DNA from: Bacillota bacterium
Lineage (GTDB): Bacteria; Bacillota; Negativicutes; CTSoil-072
Length of the DNA: 64,000 nucleotides
Direction of reading: 5' to 3'
Assembly: GCA_017889545.1 (NCBI GenBank)
Contig: JAGFZV010000004.1
Span: 1 to 64,000, forward strand
Shown: positions 37,301 to 46,386 of the stretch, one piece after another
Numbering within the stretch: the stretch's first letter is position 1
Layout: every line of letters starts with the position of its first letter
The notes under the pieces: generated by a model
Database searches by the model: none
What the model was told of the DNA's origin: nothing
Seen by the model: only the letters and a program-made list of their open reading frames with translations
Made by a program: the position numbers and the translations under genes

Positions 37301-38566
37301 ATGGATAAAGTGCAATACGATAATTATATTACGATATTAAAGGGAGAACTTATTACGGCTATGGGCTGCACGGAACCGATTGCCATTTCCTTTACCGCTG
37401 CTAAGGCACGAGAGGTCCTTGGGCAGATGCCGGAACGGATGGTTATCCGCTGCAGCGGCAATATTATTAAAAATGTGAAGGGTGTTGTAGTGCCTAATTC
37501 TGGCGGTCAGAAGGGCGTGGAAGTGGCAGCCATCCTAGGCGTTGTCGCAGGGAAATCGGAACTGGAGCTTGAGGTCATCAGCCAGGTAAAACAGGAAGAC
37601 ATTGATCAGACCAAAACGTTATACAGTCAGGGTATCTGCAGTTGTGAGCTGGAAGAAGGAGAAGAAAATCTTTTCATTCGCGCAGAGCTAGCAGCTGGAT
37701 TGGAAACGGCAGCGGTGGAAGTGAGAACCAAGCACAACCACATTGCCAGAATAGAAAAAAATGGTCAGGTGATATTTGAGCAGCCAGATCTTTCAATTGG
37801 CGAGTCTGGGGATAAGTCAAAGCTCAATATCGAGGACATACTCGATTTTGCTAACGAAGTAAAGTTGGATGATATAAGAGAAATCATCAGCCGGCAGATT
37901 AAGTACAACTCCGCCATATCAGCAGAAGGCCTGACGAATAAATGGGGTGCCCAGGTTGGACAGACTTTCCTGAATTTTGGCAGCAATGATGTAAGGATTA
38001 GAGCAAGAGCAGCAGCAGCAGCAGGATCTGATGCGCGAATGAATGGTTGTGCCCTCCCGGTAGTCATCAATTCCGGAAGCGGCAATCAGGGGATCACATG
38101 TACTATGCCGGTTGTTGTTTATGCTGAAGAGATGGGAGTAGATGAGGATACCCTTTATAGGGCGCTTGTTCTGACCAACCTCCTGTCCCTTCATCAGAAA
38201 CGCTATATCGGGAACCTGTCCGCTTACTGTGGAGCCGTATCCGCTGGGGCGGCTGCAGCTTGCGGGATTGCTTATCTGAATGGCGCCGATTATGATGTCA
38301 TTGGAAAGACCATCATCAATTCCTTGGGAAATGTGGGCGGCATTATATGCGATGGAGCAAAGGCATCTTGTGCGGCGAAAATCTCCAGTGCAGTAGATGC
38401 TGGTATTATGGGCTATGAAATGGCAAAACGTGATTTGTTCTTTCCCTTCGGCGAAGGTCTTGTAGAACAGGATTACGAACAGACAATTCGTAATATCGGC
38501 CGTATGGGCTACTATGGCATGAAATCCACCGACGTAGAAATCCTTAATATTATGATCGGTAAGTAA
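37301..38566 (+). CDS. L-cysteine desulfidase family protein (CyuA / UPF0597)
   Basis: 421 residues. AMGCTEPIAISFTAAKAR near the N-terminus and the later Cys-containing loops (SGSGNQGITCTMP, GNVGGIICDGAKASCAAK) match the iron-sulfur cysteine desulfidase / serine dehydratase-alpha-like family, which splits L-cysteine to pyruvate, ammonia and sulfide. The three Cys likely hold a 4Fe-4S cluster. With two ATC hydrolase-type genes before it, a route from ATC through cysteine to sulfide is plausible; the step removing the carbamoyl group is not seen nearby. Confidence 0.88.
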   Translation: MDKVQYDNYITILKGELITAMGCTEPIAISFTAAKAREVLGQMPERMVIRCSGNIIKNVKGVVVPNSGGQKGVEVAAILGVVAGKSELELEVISQVKQEDIDQTKTLYSQGICSCELEEGEENLFIRAELAAGLETAAVEVRTKHNHIARIEKNGQVIFEQPDLSIGESGDKSKLNIEDILDFANEVKLDDIREIISRQIKYNSAISAEGLTNKWGAQVGQTFLNFGSNDVRIRARAAAAAGSDARMNGCALPVVINSGSGNQGITCTMPVVVYAEEMGVDEDTLYRALVLTNLLSLHQKRYIGNLSAYCGAVSAGAAAACGIAYLNGADYDVIGKTIINSLGNVGGIICDGAKASCAAKISSAVDAGIMGYEMAKRDLFFPFGEGLVEQDYEQTIRNIGRMGYYGMKSTDVEILNIMIGK

Positions 38567-38689
38567 TTTCCTATCGTGTGATAGGCAATACTTTCGGGGA
38601 AGTTTCGGGTATAATTTCAAGGGGTTTTAGTATTGGAATAATTAACGTGACTATATACAATCTAATAAAGTTATAGGAGGAAAGATCAT

Positions 38690-39943
38690 ATGAAAAAACG
38701 TTGGGTTGTTCTAGCCGTATCTTGGATCGTGTTTTTCGTGGCATTTCTCGATCGGGTGAATTTGTCAGTCGCTATGCCCTTAATATCTAAGGAATTCTCT
38801 TTATCCCCGGAACAGGTTGGATATTTATTTAGCGCCTTTTTTATCTCATATACTGTCTTCCAAATACCAGGCGGCTATTTGAGCGATAAAGTCGGGCCTA
38901 AAAAGGTGCTGCTTGTTGCTTTGGTATGGTGGTCGATTATGACCATGGCTACAGGGCTGGCGCGTTCGTTTTCTCAGTTTTTTATCGTACGTGTACTTTT
39001 TGGCATCGGGGAAGGTCTTCAGCCACCGTGCGCCTTCAAATTGAATAGCAACTGGTTTCCCAACCAGGAGCGGGCCACTGCGAATGCAATCTTCACTTCG
39101 GCCTGTTCCTTCGGACCTGCTATTGCGCCGTCAATCGCCGTAGCTATTATCGGCCTTTGGGGCTGGCATGCACTGTTCTATATTTTTGGTGGACTGGGTT
39201 TTATCATTCTTCCGTTACTGATCTTTTTCGTAAAAAATTCTCCGGAAGAGGATCCTACCATTTCGAAAGAGGAATTTAATTATATTAAGAAGGGGCAGGC
39301 AGAAATCGTTCAGACAGCATCAGATGAAACAAGTGTTGGCCTTATGAGCGTACTTAAGAACCGGAACATTTGCCTGCTGGCTCTTACTTACTTTGGCTTT
39401 ATGTGTGCATTCTTTGGTTTGTTATCCTGGTTGCCCAGTTATTTAGTAAAAGCGCGTGGCTTCGAAATGGTGAAAATGGGTATCTTCTCAGGGTTGCCGT
39501 TCTTAGCGCTGGGTATTGCCCAACCGTTTGGCGGCTGGCTTTCCGATAAAGTATTTAATGGTCGCCGTAAAATCCAGGCAATTCTGGTGAATTTAGCAGC
39601 TGGGCCGATGCTTTATGGCGTGGTTGCAGCTCCAACGGAAAATGTTGCTATGGCACTTCTGGTTTGTACAGGATTTTTAGTAGGCATGGCATTTGGTCCT
39701 TTGTGGGCTATGCCGATGGAATCGGTGAAACGCAGCTATGTCGGTATGGCGACCGGCGTAATGAATGCCGGTGGCAGTATAGGTGGTATCTTATCGCCGA
39801 TTATCATTGGATACTTGGTGGGCATGTCTGGGTATAATGCTGCATTCGTCTTTATGGGTGGCGCATTAGTGTTCACCGCGATAGTTGCCTCCTTTGTTAA
39901 ATTACCGCCGAAAGAGAATGCCCGCATTGCTTCCGCGTCCTGA
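38690..39943 (+). CDS. MFS transporter (anion:cation symporter family)
   Basis: 417 residues, 12 helices. FLDRVNLSVAMPLISKEFSLSPEQ in helix 1, YLSDKVGPKKVL and VRVLFGIGEGLQPPCAFKLNSNWFPNQERATANA are standard ACS features. Start ATG 38690 after AGGAGG. It follows the cysteine desulfidase gene by 124 bases and precedes a strong terminator, so it most likely imports the substrate of that operon; which compound is unknown. Confidence 0.9.
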   Translation: MKKRWVVLAVSWIVFFVAFLDRVNLSVAMPLISKEFSLSPEQVGYLFSAFFISYTVFQIPGGYLSDKVGPKKVLLVALVWWSIMTMATGLARSFSQFFIVRVLFGIGEGLQPPCAFKLNSNWFPNQERATANAIFTSACSFGPAIAPSIAVAIIGLWGWHALFYIFGGLGFIILPLLIFFVKNSPEEDPTISKEEFNYIKKGQAEIVQTASDETSVGLMSVLKNRNICLLALTYFGFMCAFFGLLSWLPSYLVKARGFEMVKMGIFSGLPFLALGIAQPFGGWLSDKVFNGRRKIQAILVNLAAGPMLYGVVAAPTENVAMALLVCTGFLVGMAFGPLWAMPMESVKRSYVGMATGVMNAGGSIGGILSPIIIGYLVGMSGYNAAFVFMGGALVFTAIVASFVKLPPKENARIASAS

Positions 39944-40055
39944 AAATAATCATGCACGAAAGTTTTTCGGGCAAAAGAGAAGCGAACCGGCTTAATGGAT
40001 GAAAGCGTAGGGGAAATAACCGTCTTTTTCGCTAGACCGGTCTAAACAAAATTTG

Positions 40056-40111
40056 AATAAATAAAACTGAGCGCCCGCAATTTAAACTTTGGGCGCTCAG
40101 TTTTATTTATT
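40056..40111. terminator. strong terminator after the MFS gene
   Basis: AATAAATAAAACTGAGCGCC plus C pairs perfectly over 21 bp with its complement ending TTTTATTTATT. Closes the 36.2-39.9 kb operon. Confidence 0.92.
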
Positions 40112-40299
40112 CTTCCGAAATCAAACGACATAATGAAGCCCCATATAAGCAAGAGGAAATTTAATATTTGCAAAACGGTCGTCAGAAGTGTTCGTATATC
40201 TTTCTATTGAACAAGGGCTGATGTAAAGAGGGATGGTAATGTTCCCAATAATCGAATACAATTAGTATAGTAATGTTTTATCGGAATGGGGGAGGCCAA

Positions 40300-41223
40300 A
40301 TGAGATTAAACCAATTTGAGTTTTTAGTAGCTTTAAAAAGGTATAAATCTTTTTCTAAAGTCTCGAAGGCTCTTTTAATCTCACAACCTTCTATCAGCAG
40401 AGCAATAAAAGAATTAGAAGAGGAATTAGGTTATATTGTTCTAAAACGAGGACAAAACGGTATAGAATTTACGCCTAAGGGTGAAATGCTAGTGGAAAAA
40501 GCGGAAAACATTATGGGAGAGGTTTATAGCATAAGGGATATTAATTCTGTAATCGAAAGCGATCTAAAGTGCGAAGTCCGGATCGGAACATCTTCCCACT
40601 TTTGCAATGCAGTTGTATTAGATGTTCTCGTGGGATTGAAAGCAGAGTATCCAAAATTGGTTATTAAGCTTATTAACAGTGATGTTAGGCGTGTTATTGA
40701 AGAAATTGCGGCGAAAGACCTGGATGTAGGGATTATTCAAATTAATACCGTTGATGAAAGTCAAATATCAACTGAAATTGAAAAAAACACGTTGACTTTT
40801 ACTGAAATATTTAATGAAGAGATGTGCTTTATTGTAGGACAAAATCACCCTTTATTAAAAAAAGAAAAAGTAAGTATGGTGGAAATTTTGCAGTTCCCTT
40901 TTGTAACTGCAAAAAATTCAACAATTGAATTACTTGCGAATTTTTTTCAAAATTACGGTTATGATAAGGGTTTCATACAAATAAATGATATTGCCAATCT
41001 GAGAAGATTCATTGGGGCGTCTAATTCCGTCGCTGTAATATCCAGGAGTGCTGCTCTTAAAAGTAATACTATTTTTAAAGATAATCTGGTTTCGCTATCA
41101 ATTTCGGATTTTGAGTGGCGCTGCCGAACAGGATGGATTCATAAAAGGAATGCACTTTCCAGCACGGAGGGAATAATTATAAAGGAGCTGACTGATCGTT
41201 GTCGTCAATATAACCAAAAATAG
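40300..41223 (+). CDS. LysR family transcriptional regulator
   Basis: 307 residues. The N-terminal winged helix FEFLVALKRYKSFSKVSKALLISQPSISRAIKELEEELG is clear, followed by a periplasmic-binding-protein-like effector domain (VRIGTSSHFCNAVVLDVLVGL ... FIVGQNHPLLKKE). ATG 40300 with GGGGGAGG upstream replaces the track start at 40273. It precedes the ferredoxin-flavoprotein-SLC13 genes on the same strand, separated by its own terminator, and is their likely activator. Confidence 0.9.
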   Translation: MRLNQFEFLVALKRYKSFSKVSKALLISQPSISRAIKELEEELGYIVLKRGQNGIEFTPKGEMLVEKAENIMGEVYSIRDINSVIESDLKCEVRIGTSSHFCNAVVLDVLVGLKAEYPKLVIKLINSDVRRVIEEIAAKDLDVGIIQINTVDESQISTEIEKNTLTFTEIFNEEMCFIVGQNHPLLKKEKVSMVEILQFPFVTAKNSTIELLANFFQNYGYDKGFIQINDIANLRRFIGASNSVAVISRSAALKSNTIFKDNLVSLSISDFEWRCRTGWIHKRNALSSTEGIIIKELTDRCRQYNQK

Positions 41224-41283
41224 TTTTCAGAGGTAGCTGGAATTTGCCAGGGACTCTGAATTTTCACCCCGTTTTTTATAATG

Positions 41284-41345
41284 AAATCCGCTCCCGGTTA
41301 CTAACGTAATGTTAGCGAATGGAAGCGGATTTTTATTATTGGTCC
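41284..41345 (+). terminator. terminator after the LysR gene
   Basis: AAATCCGCT pairs with AGCGGATTT, with an inner TAACGTAATGTTA dyad, followed by a T-rich end. Confidence 0.75.
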
Positions 41346-41514
41346 ATTGTTTTTAAATTGATTGATTTTATTGCTGTTAATAATAACTGATTAGGTTATA
41401 CGCTGCGGTAATAGATCATATTTGTTATTGGTATTTTACTCTCATGGTTTGGAATGATAAGCTTATTGTGAGAATTGTCACAATATGAATTTTAATGATA
41501 TAGGAGGGACTGCT

Positions 41515-41772
41515 ATGCCACCAGTAATTGACAAGGCGAAATGTATTAAATGTGAAATATGTGCACAAATTTGCCCGTTGGATGTTATTCGAGTTGAAAA
41601 AAAAGATCAAGAAAGGGAAATTGTAGTCAAGTATCCTTATGAATGCTGGCACTGTAGAGCTTGTATCAAGGAGTGTTCATCCAATGCCATTACAATGAGA
41701 TATCCATTATCTCACATGATGTTTTATATGGATGTGCCAACTGCAGATAGGAGTGATTGCAAATGCAAGTAA
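41515..41772 (+). CDS. ferredoxin, adenylylsulfate reductase beta-like (AprB-like)
   Basis: 85 residues with two 4Fe-4S motifs, CIKCEICAQICP and CWHCRACIKEC, and a short C-terminal tail (LSHMMFYMDVP) reminiscent of AprB. The preserved WHC motif before the second cluster is also seen in AprB. ATG 41515 has AGGAGG upstream. Its last codons overlap the start of the flavoprotein gene by 10 bases, so the two subunits are translated together and probably form one complex. Confidence 0.82.
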   Translation: MPPVIDKAKCIKCEICAQICPLDVIRVEKKDQEREIVVKYPYECWHCRACIKECSSNAITMRYPLSHMMFYMDVPTADRSDCKCK

Positions 41773-43439
41773 AGATAAGAAAAGAAATTATTAAAACAGA
41801 ATTGTTAATTATTGGCGGCGGTATCGCCGGCTTGCAGGCCGCTATTACCGCTGGGCAAGAGGGTACTTCTGTTATTGTTGCGGAAAAAGCGGATACTCGT
41901 CGGTCTGGCAGCGGCGCGAATGGAAATGACCATTATATGTGCTATATTCCTGAATGTCATGGAGATGATTTCAAACGAGTGATTAGCGAGATTAATGAAG
42001 GGATGGAAGGAGGACCATGGCAGGATCAAATCATGTTGCGTAAAATGATGAAAAGATCCTATGGCATTATTCAAAAATGGGAATCTTACGGCATCGATAT
42101 GAGACCAACCGGCAAATGGGTATTTGAAGGCCATGCAATGCCGGGTCGGCAGAGATATCATCTAAAGTATGATGGTCAAAATCAAAAAGCGGTTTTAACG
42201 CAGAAAGCGTTAGAAAACGGCGCACAAATAATGAATAAAGTCTTTATCAACGAAGTACTTGTAAACGAAGAGGGCAGAGCTGTTGGAGCGATCGGCTTTA
42301 GTCTGGCTGAAGATGATTCGGAAGTCATCATTTTTCAAGCGAAAGCAGTTTTGCTGGCAACGGCTCAAGCGATGAGAATGTATCCTCATGGGAACCCTAC
42401 TTTTATTTTTAATACTCATAGTTGTCCGGCTGCTGCCGGAGGAGCTGCTATTGGATACCGGGCAGGGGCTAGGTTGGTTAATTTAGATGTTCCGTACATC
42501 CATGCTGGAGTCAAAGGTTTTGCTCGTTCCGGTAAGGCGACCTGGATTGGCGTCCTATCTGATATTCATGGCAAGCCGGTAGGCCCTTTTTTGACCAAAC
42601 CGAATCGAGAAACTGGCGATGCAATGATGGATATCTGGCCTGGTATTTTTGGTGAGCGGCTCGATAATGGGACAGGTCCAACTTATATGAATTGTACCGA
42701 ACTTAGCGAAGAAGATCTAAAGTATCAGGAAAAAGCCTTTGAAAGTGAAGGTATTGATTCTATAACGGAATATTGTGAACAGCGCGGGATTGATCTGCGT
42801 AAAAGCATGATTGAATTTGGTACTTATGACTATTCCTTGGCCCAGAGAGGTATCGATATTAATTTAGATGGAATGACTACGGTTCAAGGTCTTTATGCAG
42901 CAGGAATTTGCTGCGGGAATGTTCGAGGAAATATTACGAATGCATCTGTCTGGGGTGACGTCGTTGGGGAGCACTCAAGTGAATACGTGAAACAGGTAGA
43001 AGAATTTGATATAAGTGAGCATCCCCTTATTAAAGAAAAAATTGATTTCTACATGGAACTAATGACAAAAAAAATCGGGGCCCATTGGCTGGAAGTTAAC
43101 TCTACGCTGCAACGGATTATGAATGATTATGTTGGCTTAAAAGTTCGCTCAGAAACGCTTTTAACGGCTGGAATAAAGTATCTTGCTGATTTGAAGCGGT
43201 ATTCAGTTTCGGAGCTGAAATGTGAAAATTCGCATGAATTGATGCGAACTCTCGAAGTTTTGGATTTAATAGATTTAGCCGAAGCGGTAGCTTTAACCGC
43301 GAAAAATCGTCAAGAAACACGAGGTAATCATAAGCGCGTAGACTTTACTTATACTAATCCATTGTTAAATGATAAATTTCAAACGATTGAAAAAACCAAA
43401 GACGGTATAAAAATGGCATTTAGGGATAAAGAAAAATAG
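41763..43439 (+). CDS. FAD-binding oxidoreductase, adenylylsulfate / fumarate reductase alpha-like
   Basis: 558 residues. FAD site LLIIGGGIAGLQAAITAG, then RSGSGANGNDHYMCY, close to the AprA flavin-binding region, and a late GLYAAGICCGN motif. It is ~80-100 residues shorter than true dissimilatory AprA. No sat, dsrAB or qmo genes are in the window, so sulfate respiration is not supported. With the overlapping AprB-like ferredoxin and an SLC13 anion carrier downstream, it may reduce or oxidise an imported anion; substrate unknown. ATG 41763 has AGGAG nine bases upstream. Confidence 0.8.
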   Translation: MQVKIRKEIIKTELLIIGGGIAGLQAAITAGQEGTSVIVAEKADTRRSGSGANGNDHYMCYIPECHGDDFKRVISEINEGMEGGPWQDQIMLRKMMKRSYGIIQKWESYGIDMRPTGKWVFEGHAMPGRQRYHLKYDGQNQKAVLTQKALENGAQIMNKVFINEVLVNEEGRAVGAIGFSLAEDDSEVIIFQAKAVLLATAQAMRMYPHGNPTFIFNTHSCPAAAGGAAIGYRAGARLVNLDVPYIHAGVKGFARSGKATWIGVLSDIHGKPVGPFLTKPNRETGDAMMDIWPGIFGERLDNGTGPTYMNCTELSEEDLKYQEKAFESEGIDSITEYCEQRGIDLRKSMIEFGTYDYSLAQRGIDINLDGMTTVQGLYAAGICCGNVRGNITNASVWGDVVGEHSSEYVKQVEEFDISEHPLIKEKIDFYMELMTKKIGAHWLEVNSTLQRIMNDYVGLKVRSETLLTAGIKYLADLKRYSVSELKCENSHELMRTLEVLDLIDLAEAVALTAKNRQETRGNHKRVDFTYTNPLLNDKFQTIEKTKDGIKMAFRDKEK

Positions 43440-43489
43440 GTTAAGTGATGCATACATTTACCGGATAAAAGTACGTGCAGTTGATTAAG

Positions 43490-43527
43490 CCTCCTAGACT
43501 TCCGTTTTAGTGCAATAGTCTGGGAGG
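43490..43527 (+). terminator. hairpin between the flavoprotein and SLC13 genes
   Basis: CCTCCTAGACT pairs with AGTCTGGGAGG (one G-T pair) around a 16-base loop. No clean T-run, so it may be a partial terminator or an mRNA-stability element. Confidence 0.5.
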
Positions 43528-43595
43528 TGAGAAATCTTTTGGAATTTAGCATGGAGCAATATTGAATAAATTATTAAGCAACGGAGGTATCAGGC

Positions 43596-45077
43596 ATGAG
43601 TGTTCCAGCCAAGGCCACTACTTCATGGTGTACTAATGGAGATTTAATGTATTACATTCATTCATGTATTTGCATTGCAATAATGTTTGGGTTCGGTTTT
43701 CTTGCTCCTGTTGAACCGCTGACTGTTATGGGGATGAAGATAATCGGGATTTTTTTAGGACTTTTATATGGGTGGATGTTTGTGGGTTTAATCTGGCCTA
43801 GTTTGATAGGGTTGCTTGCCTTGCCACTATGCGGTTACATGACGGCCAAACAAATGCTTGCTGTAAGCTTTGGTGATAATGTAGTAATGATGATGTTTTT
43901 CATCTTTATTTTTTCCGCGATTATTGAAGAATGCGGACTATCCAGATTTATTTCGTTATGGTTTATAACCAGGAAATCAGTGATGGGAAAACCTTGGCTG
44001 TTTAGCTTTGTATTTTTAGGGTCTGTATATCTTCTAGGGGCTTTAACCAGTTCATCGCCAGCAATTATTATCGGCTGGAGTATTTTATATGGAATTTGCG
44101 GAGAACTTGGTTTCAAAAAAGGGGATAAATATCCGATAATGATGGTATTTGGAATCGTTTTTGCGGCACAAATGGGGATGTCGCTTATGCCATTTAAGCA
44201 AGTGCCATTGGTTTCATTAGGCGCCTACGAAAAAATGGCAGGAACGACGATTGATTATTTAACATATATGCTTATTTCGGGTGTAGTTGGCATATTGAGT
44301 ATGGTAATACTTGTTTTTATTGGCAAGTATATTTTTAAGCCGGATGTTGAGCCGCTAAGAAAGATGAATTTGCAAGTTTTTGATGTTAAGTCCGGGCTTG
44401 TATTAAACAAGATACAGAAAGTGGTTATGTTTTTCTTATTGCTTCTCATTTTTCTTTTGATTGTGCCTAGTGTATTGCCTAAAACCATGTGGATAAGCAA
44501 AATTTTGTCCACTATTAGTGGAACTGGTGTAGTTATTCTTTTAGTAAGCATTATGTGCTTTTTAAAAGTAGATGGAAAGCCGCTGATGAATTTTAAAAAA
44601 GCTGAAAACACAGGGGTAACATGGGGGATTGTATTATTACTTGCGGCTGTTCAGCCTGTGACGGAAGCATTAACTAGTAAGGCCACAGGATTTAATCCTT
44701 TTGTAATTAGTATTCTGGATCCTGTTTTTGGTGGAACATCAGCATTATTTTTTCTCTTGTTTATGGGTGTTGTTTCAATATTATTAACGAATTTCTGTAA
44801 TAACGGAGCTGTTGCTGTTGCGCTCATGCCGATCGCATATACTTATTCTCAGGCGATGGGTCTGCATCCAGGCATCATCGCGATCATTATTACGCTGGGT
44901 GTCCATATCGCATTTATGACACCGGCTGCCAGTGCCAGTTCCGCCTTGTTACATGGTAATAACGAGTGGATAAATACCAAATCAATATTAAAGATTGGCT
45001 CATATATGTTAGTTGTATCATATGTTTTGATCATTGGCATTAGCCTGATTTTAGGGAAATTAATGTTTAATTATTAG
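43596..45077 (+). CDS. SLC13 / DASS family anion transporter
   Basis: 493 residues, strongly hydrophobic. Features of the divalent-anion:Na symporter family are the helix-rich repeats, a SSSPAIIIGW hairpin-type motif and NFCNNGAVAVALMPI in the second half, the two substrate and cation sites. Substrates in the family are sulfate, succinate, tartrate and similar dianions. ATG 43596 follows ACGGAGG. It probably supplies or exchanges the substrate of the AprAB-like pair upstream. Confidence 0.88.
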   Translation: MSVPAKATTSWCTNGDLMYYIHSCICIAIMFGFGFLAPVEPLTVMGMKIIGIFLGLLYGWMFVGLIWPSLIGLLALPLCGYMTAKQMLAVSFGDNVVMMMFFIFIFSAIIEECGLSRFISLWFITRKSVMGKPWLFSFVFLGSVYLLGALTSSSPAIIIGWSILYGICGELGFKKGDKYPIMMVFGIVFAAQMGMSLMPFKQVPLVSLGAYEKMAGTTIDYLTYMLISGVVGILSMVILVFIGKYIFKPDVEPLRKMNLQVFDVKSGLVLNKIQKVVMFFLLLLIFLLIVPSVLPKTMWISKILSTISGTGVVILLVSIMCFLKVDGKPLMNFKKAENTGVTWGIVLLLAAVQPVTEALTSKATGFNPFVISILDPVFGGTSALFFLLFMGVVSILLTNFCNNGAVAVALMPIAYTYSQAMGLHPGIIAIIITLGVHIAFMTPAASASSALLHGNNEWINTKSILKIGSYMLVVSYVLIIGISLILGKLMFNY

Positions 45078-45155
45078 TTGTATTTTTCAGATCATGCTGT
45101 TTTTTGTATCGGTCGAATGGCATTTCGCGACAAAGTTTTAAAAATACCGGTAAGG

Positions 45156-45195
45156 CAATAGCACGCAGTTTACACTTGCAAACTGCGTGCTATTG
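45156..45195. terminator. hairpin terminator after the SLC13 gene
   Basis: CAATAGCACGCAGTTT pairs perfectly with AAACTGCGTGCTATTG over 16 bp around an 8-base loop. Confidence 0.75.
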
Positions 45196-45361
45196 ATTCC
45201 TGGAATTAGGATTTATTGCATAGTGTTCACTAGGCAACCATTGAGTCCAATACACGAAGCATTATCTGAATTAACTGTTAATTCTCTTGTTAAATAGACC
45301 AATATTTGGTAAACTAAAAGTGAGGAATAAGCGTAATATCTTGACAGAAAGAGGGATGAAA

Positions 45362-45718
45362 ATGAAAAAGATCAGTTTCTTAGCGTTAATTGTTTTTTTG
45401 CTGATTTCTGTCGGAGGTAATGCAGATGCAGCCGGCAATGTCAGGGTTTATGGCGAATACCTTACGGATGAAAATGGCTACAATTATGGGGTAAGATATT
45501 TTGTTGACAGTACTGTTAATGAAGCCATATATGTCTATCCTTACATATACTCCCAAGATAACGTATTTGGGGATGTTGTGTCCAATCTGGTTCTTTTGCA
45601 GGCGTACGAAAAAGGTGTCAATATCGGGAACTTCCAAGCAAGAGACCGGAGTAAAGCTTGGTCTGTTGATGTGCGGGCGAAGTGGATAGAAGTATCGAAT
45701 TATCCTCCCAAACGCTAA
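45362..45718 (+). CDS. small secreted protein of unknown family
   Basis: 118 residues. A clear signal peptide (MKKISFLALIVFLLISVGG, cleavage probably after ADA) precedes a ~95-residue, Tyr-rich, beta-looking domain (VRVYGEYLTDENGYNYGVRYF). No Cys in the mature part. ATG 45362 gives normal spacing from GAGGG. I do not recognise the domain. A small membrane protein gene follows. Confidence 0.65.
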   Translation: MKKISFLALIVFLLISVGGNADAAGNVRVYGEYLTDENGYNYGVRYFVDSTVNEAIYVYPYIYSQDNVFGDVVSNLVLLQAYEKGVNIGNFQARDRSKAWSVDVRAKWIEVSNYPPKR

Positions 45719-45767
45719 AATCACAGGATCAGAATAGAGGATTTTTATTCAACGGAGGAAAATAACT

Positions 45768-46052
45768 ATGAAATCTTCTGTGGAGCGGTTTGATTTTATC
45801 GTTGGATTTATAACAATTATAGTCGTCTGTAATGGGATCATATATCTGATGCCGGAACCCAAAACAGGAGCAGTCGTTGTATGGCTGGTAGGCATGTGTG
45901 TGCTGGCGCAGTTATGTTATCGACGACTGCTTGACCTAAAAGAAAACCCTTGGAAGTGTCTGATCATTTTTGTGCCAATTTTGAATTTGTTTTTTATTCT
46001 AAGGCTAATGCTGAAAAAAGGAATTCCACCAAAAAGAAATTCACCGGAATAG
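45768..46052 (+). CDS. small membrane protein, DUF805-like
   Basis: 94 residues with three likely membrane helices. YRRLLDLKENPWKCLIIFVPILNLFFIL resembles the end of DUF805 proteins. Good ribosome site (GGAGG) and 49 bases after the secreted protein gene, so probably co-transcribed. Function unknown. Confidence 0.6.
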   Translation: MKSSVERFDFIVGFITIIVVCNGIIYLMPEPKTGAVVVWLVGMCVLAQLCYRRLLDLKENPWKCLIIFVPILNLFFILRLMLKKGIPPKRNSPE

Positions 46053-46386
46053 CATGCGTCAGGGACTGTAGAAAATGAAACGGGGTATTTTAATTTTGGG
46101 ATGATTACTTAGGAATGCACTTAATATTCCTCAAAATTACAAATTCTAATTTCAATTTGCAAAGCCATGGGTGTTAAATTATGATCGTCTAGACTTGTGT
46201 TTAGGCGCTTATTTTTCTTAATGGGGAACTATTGCACGGAAATTTAATACACAGAATTTAGAAGGGTTTTGTGTATTTGCACGGAATATTTATACAAAAA
46301 GGCATCCCCTAAAAGTTTGAGTCGCCGAGTCGCTGGCATTTTAAGAAACGCGAAGGATAAAGTAAAGGAAAGAGGGAGAACATAGT
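46053..46386 (+). other. 334-bp gap, no gene recognised
   Basis: AT-rich; the end carries GAGGGAG as ribosome site for the next gene. Nothing else identified. Confidence 0.3.

Noticed and set aside
37919-38620. 233-residue minus-strand ORF opposite the cysteine desulfidase gene
   Set aside because: Shadow of the real gene, rich in Cys, Ser and Ile from reversed codons.
41763-43439. True dissimilatory adenylylsulfate reductase (aprA)
   Set aside because: Too short and without sat, dsr or qmo genes nearby; called only AprA-like.
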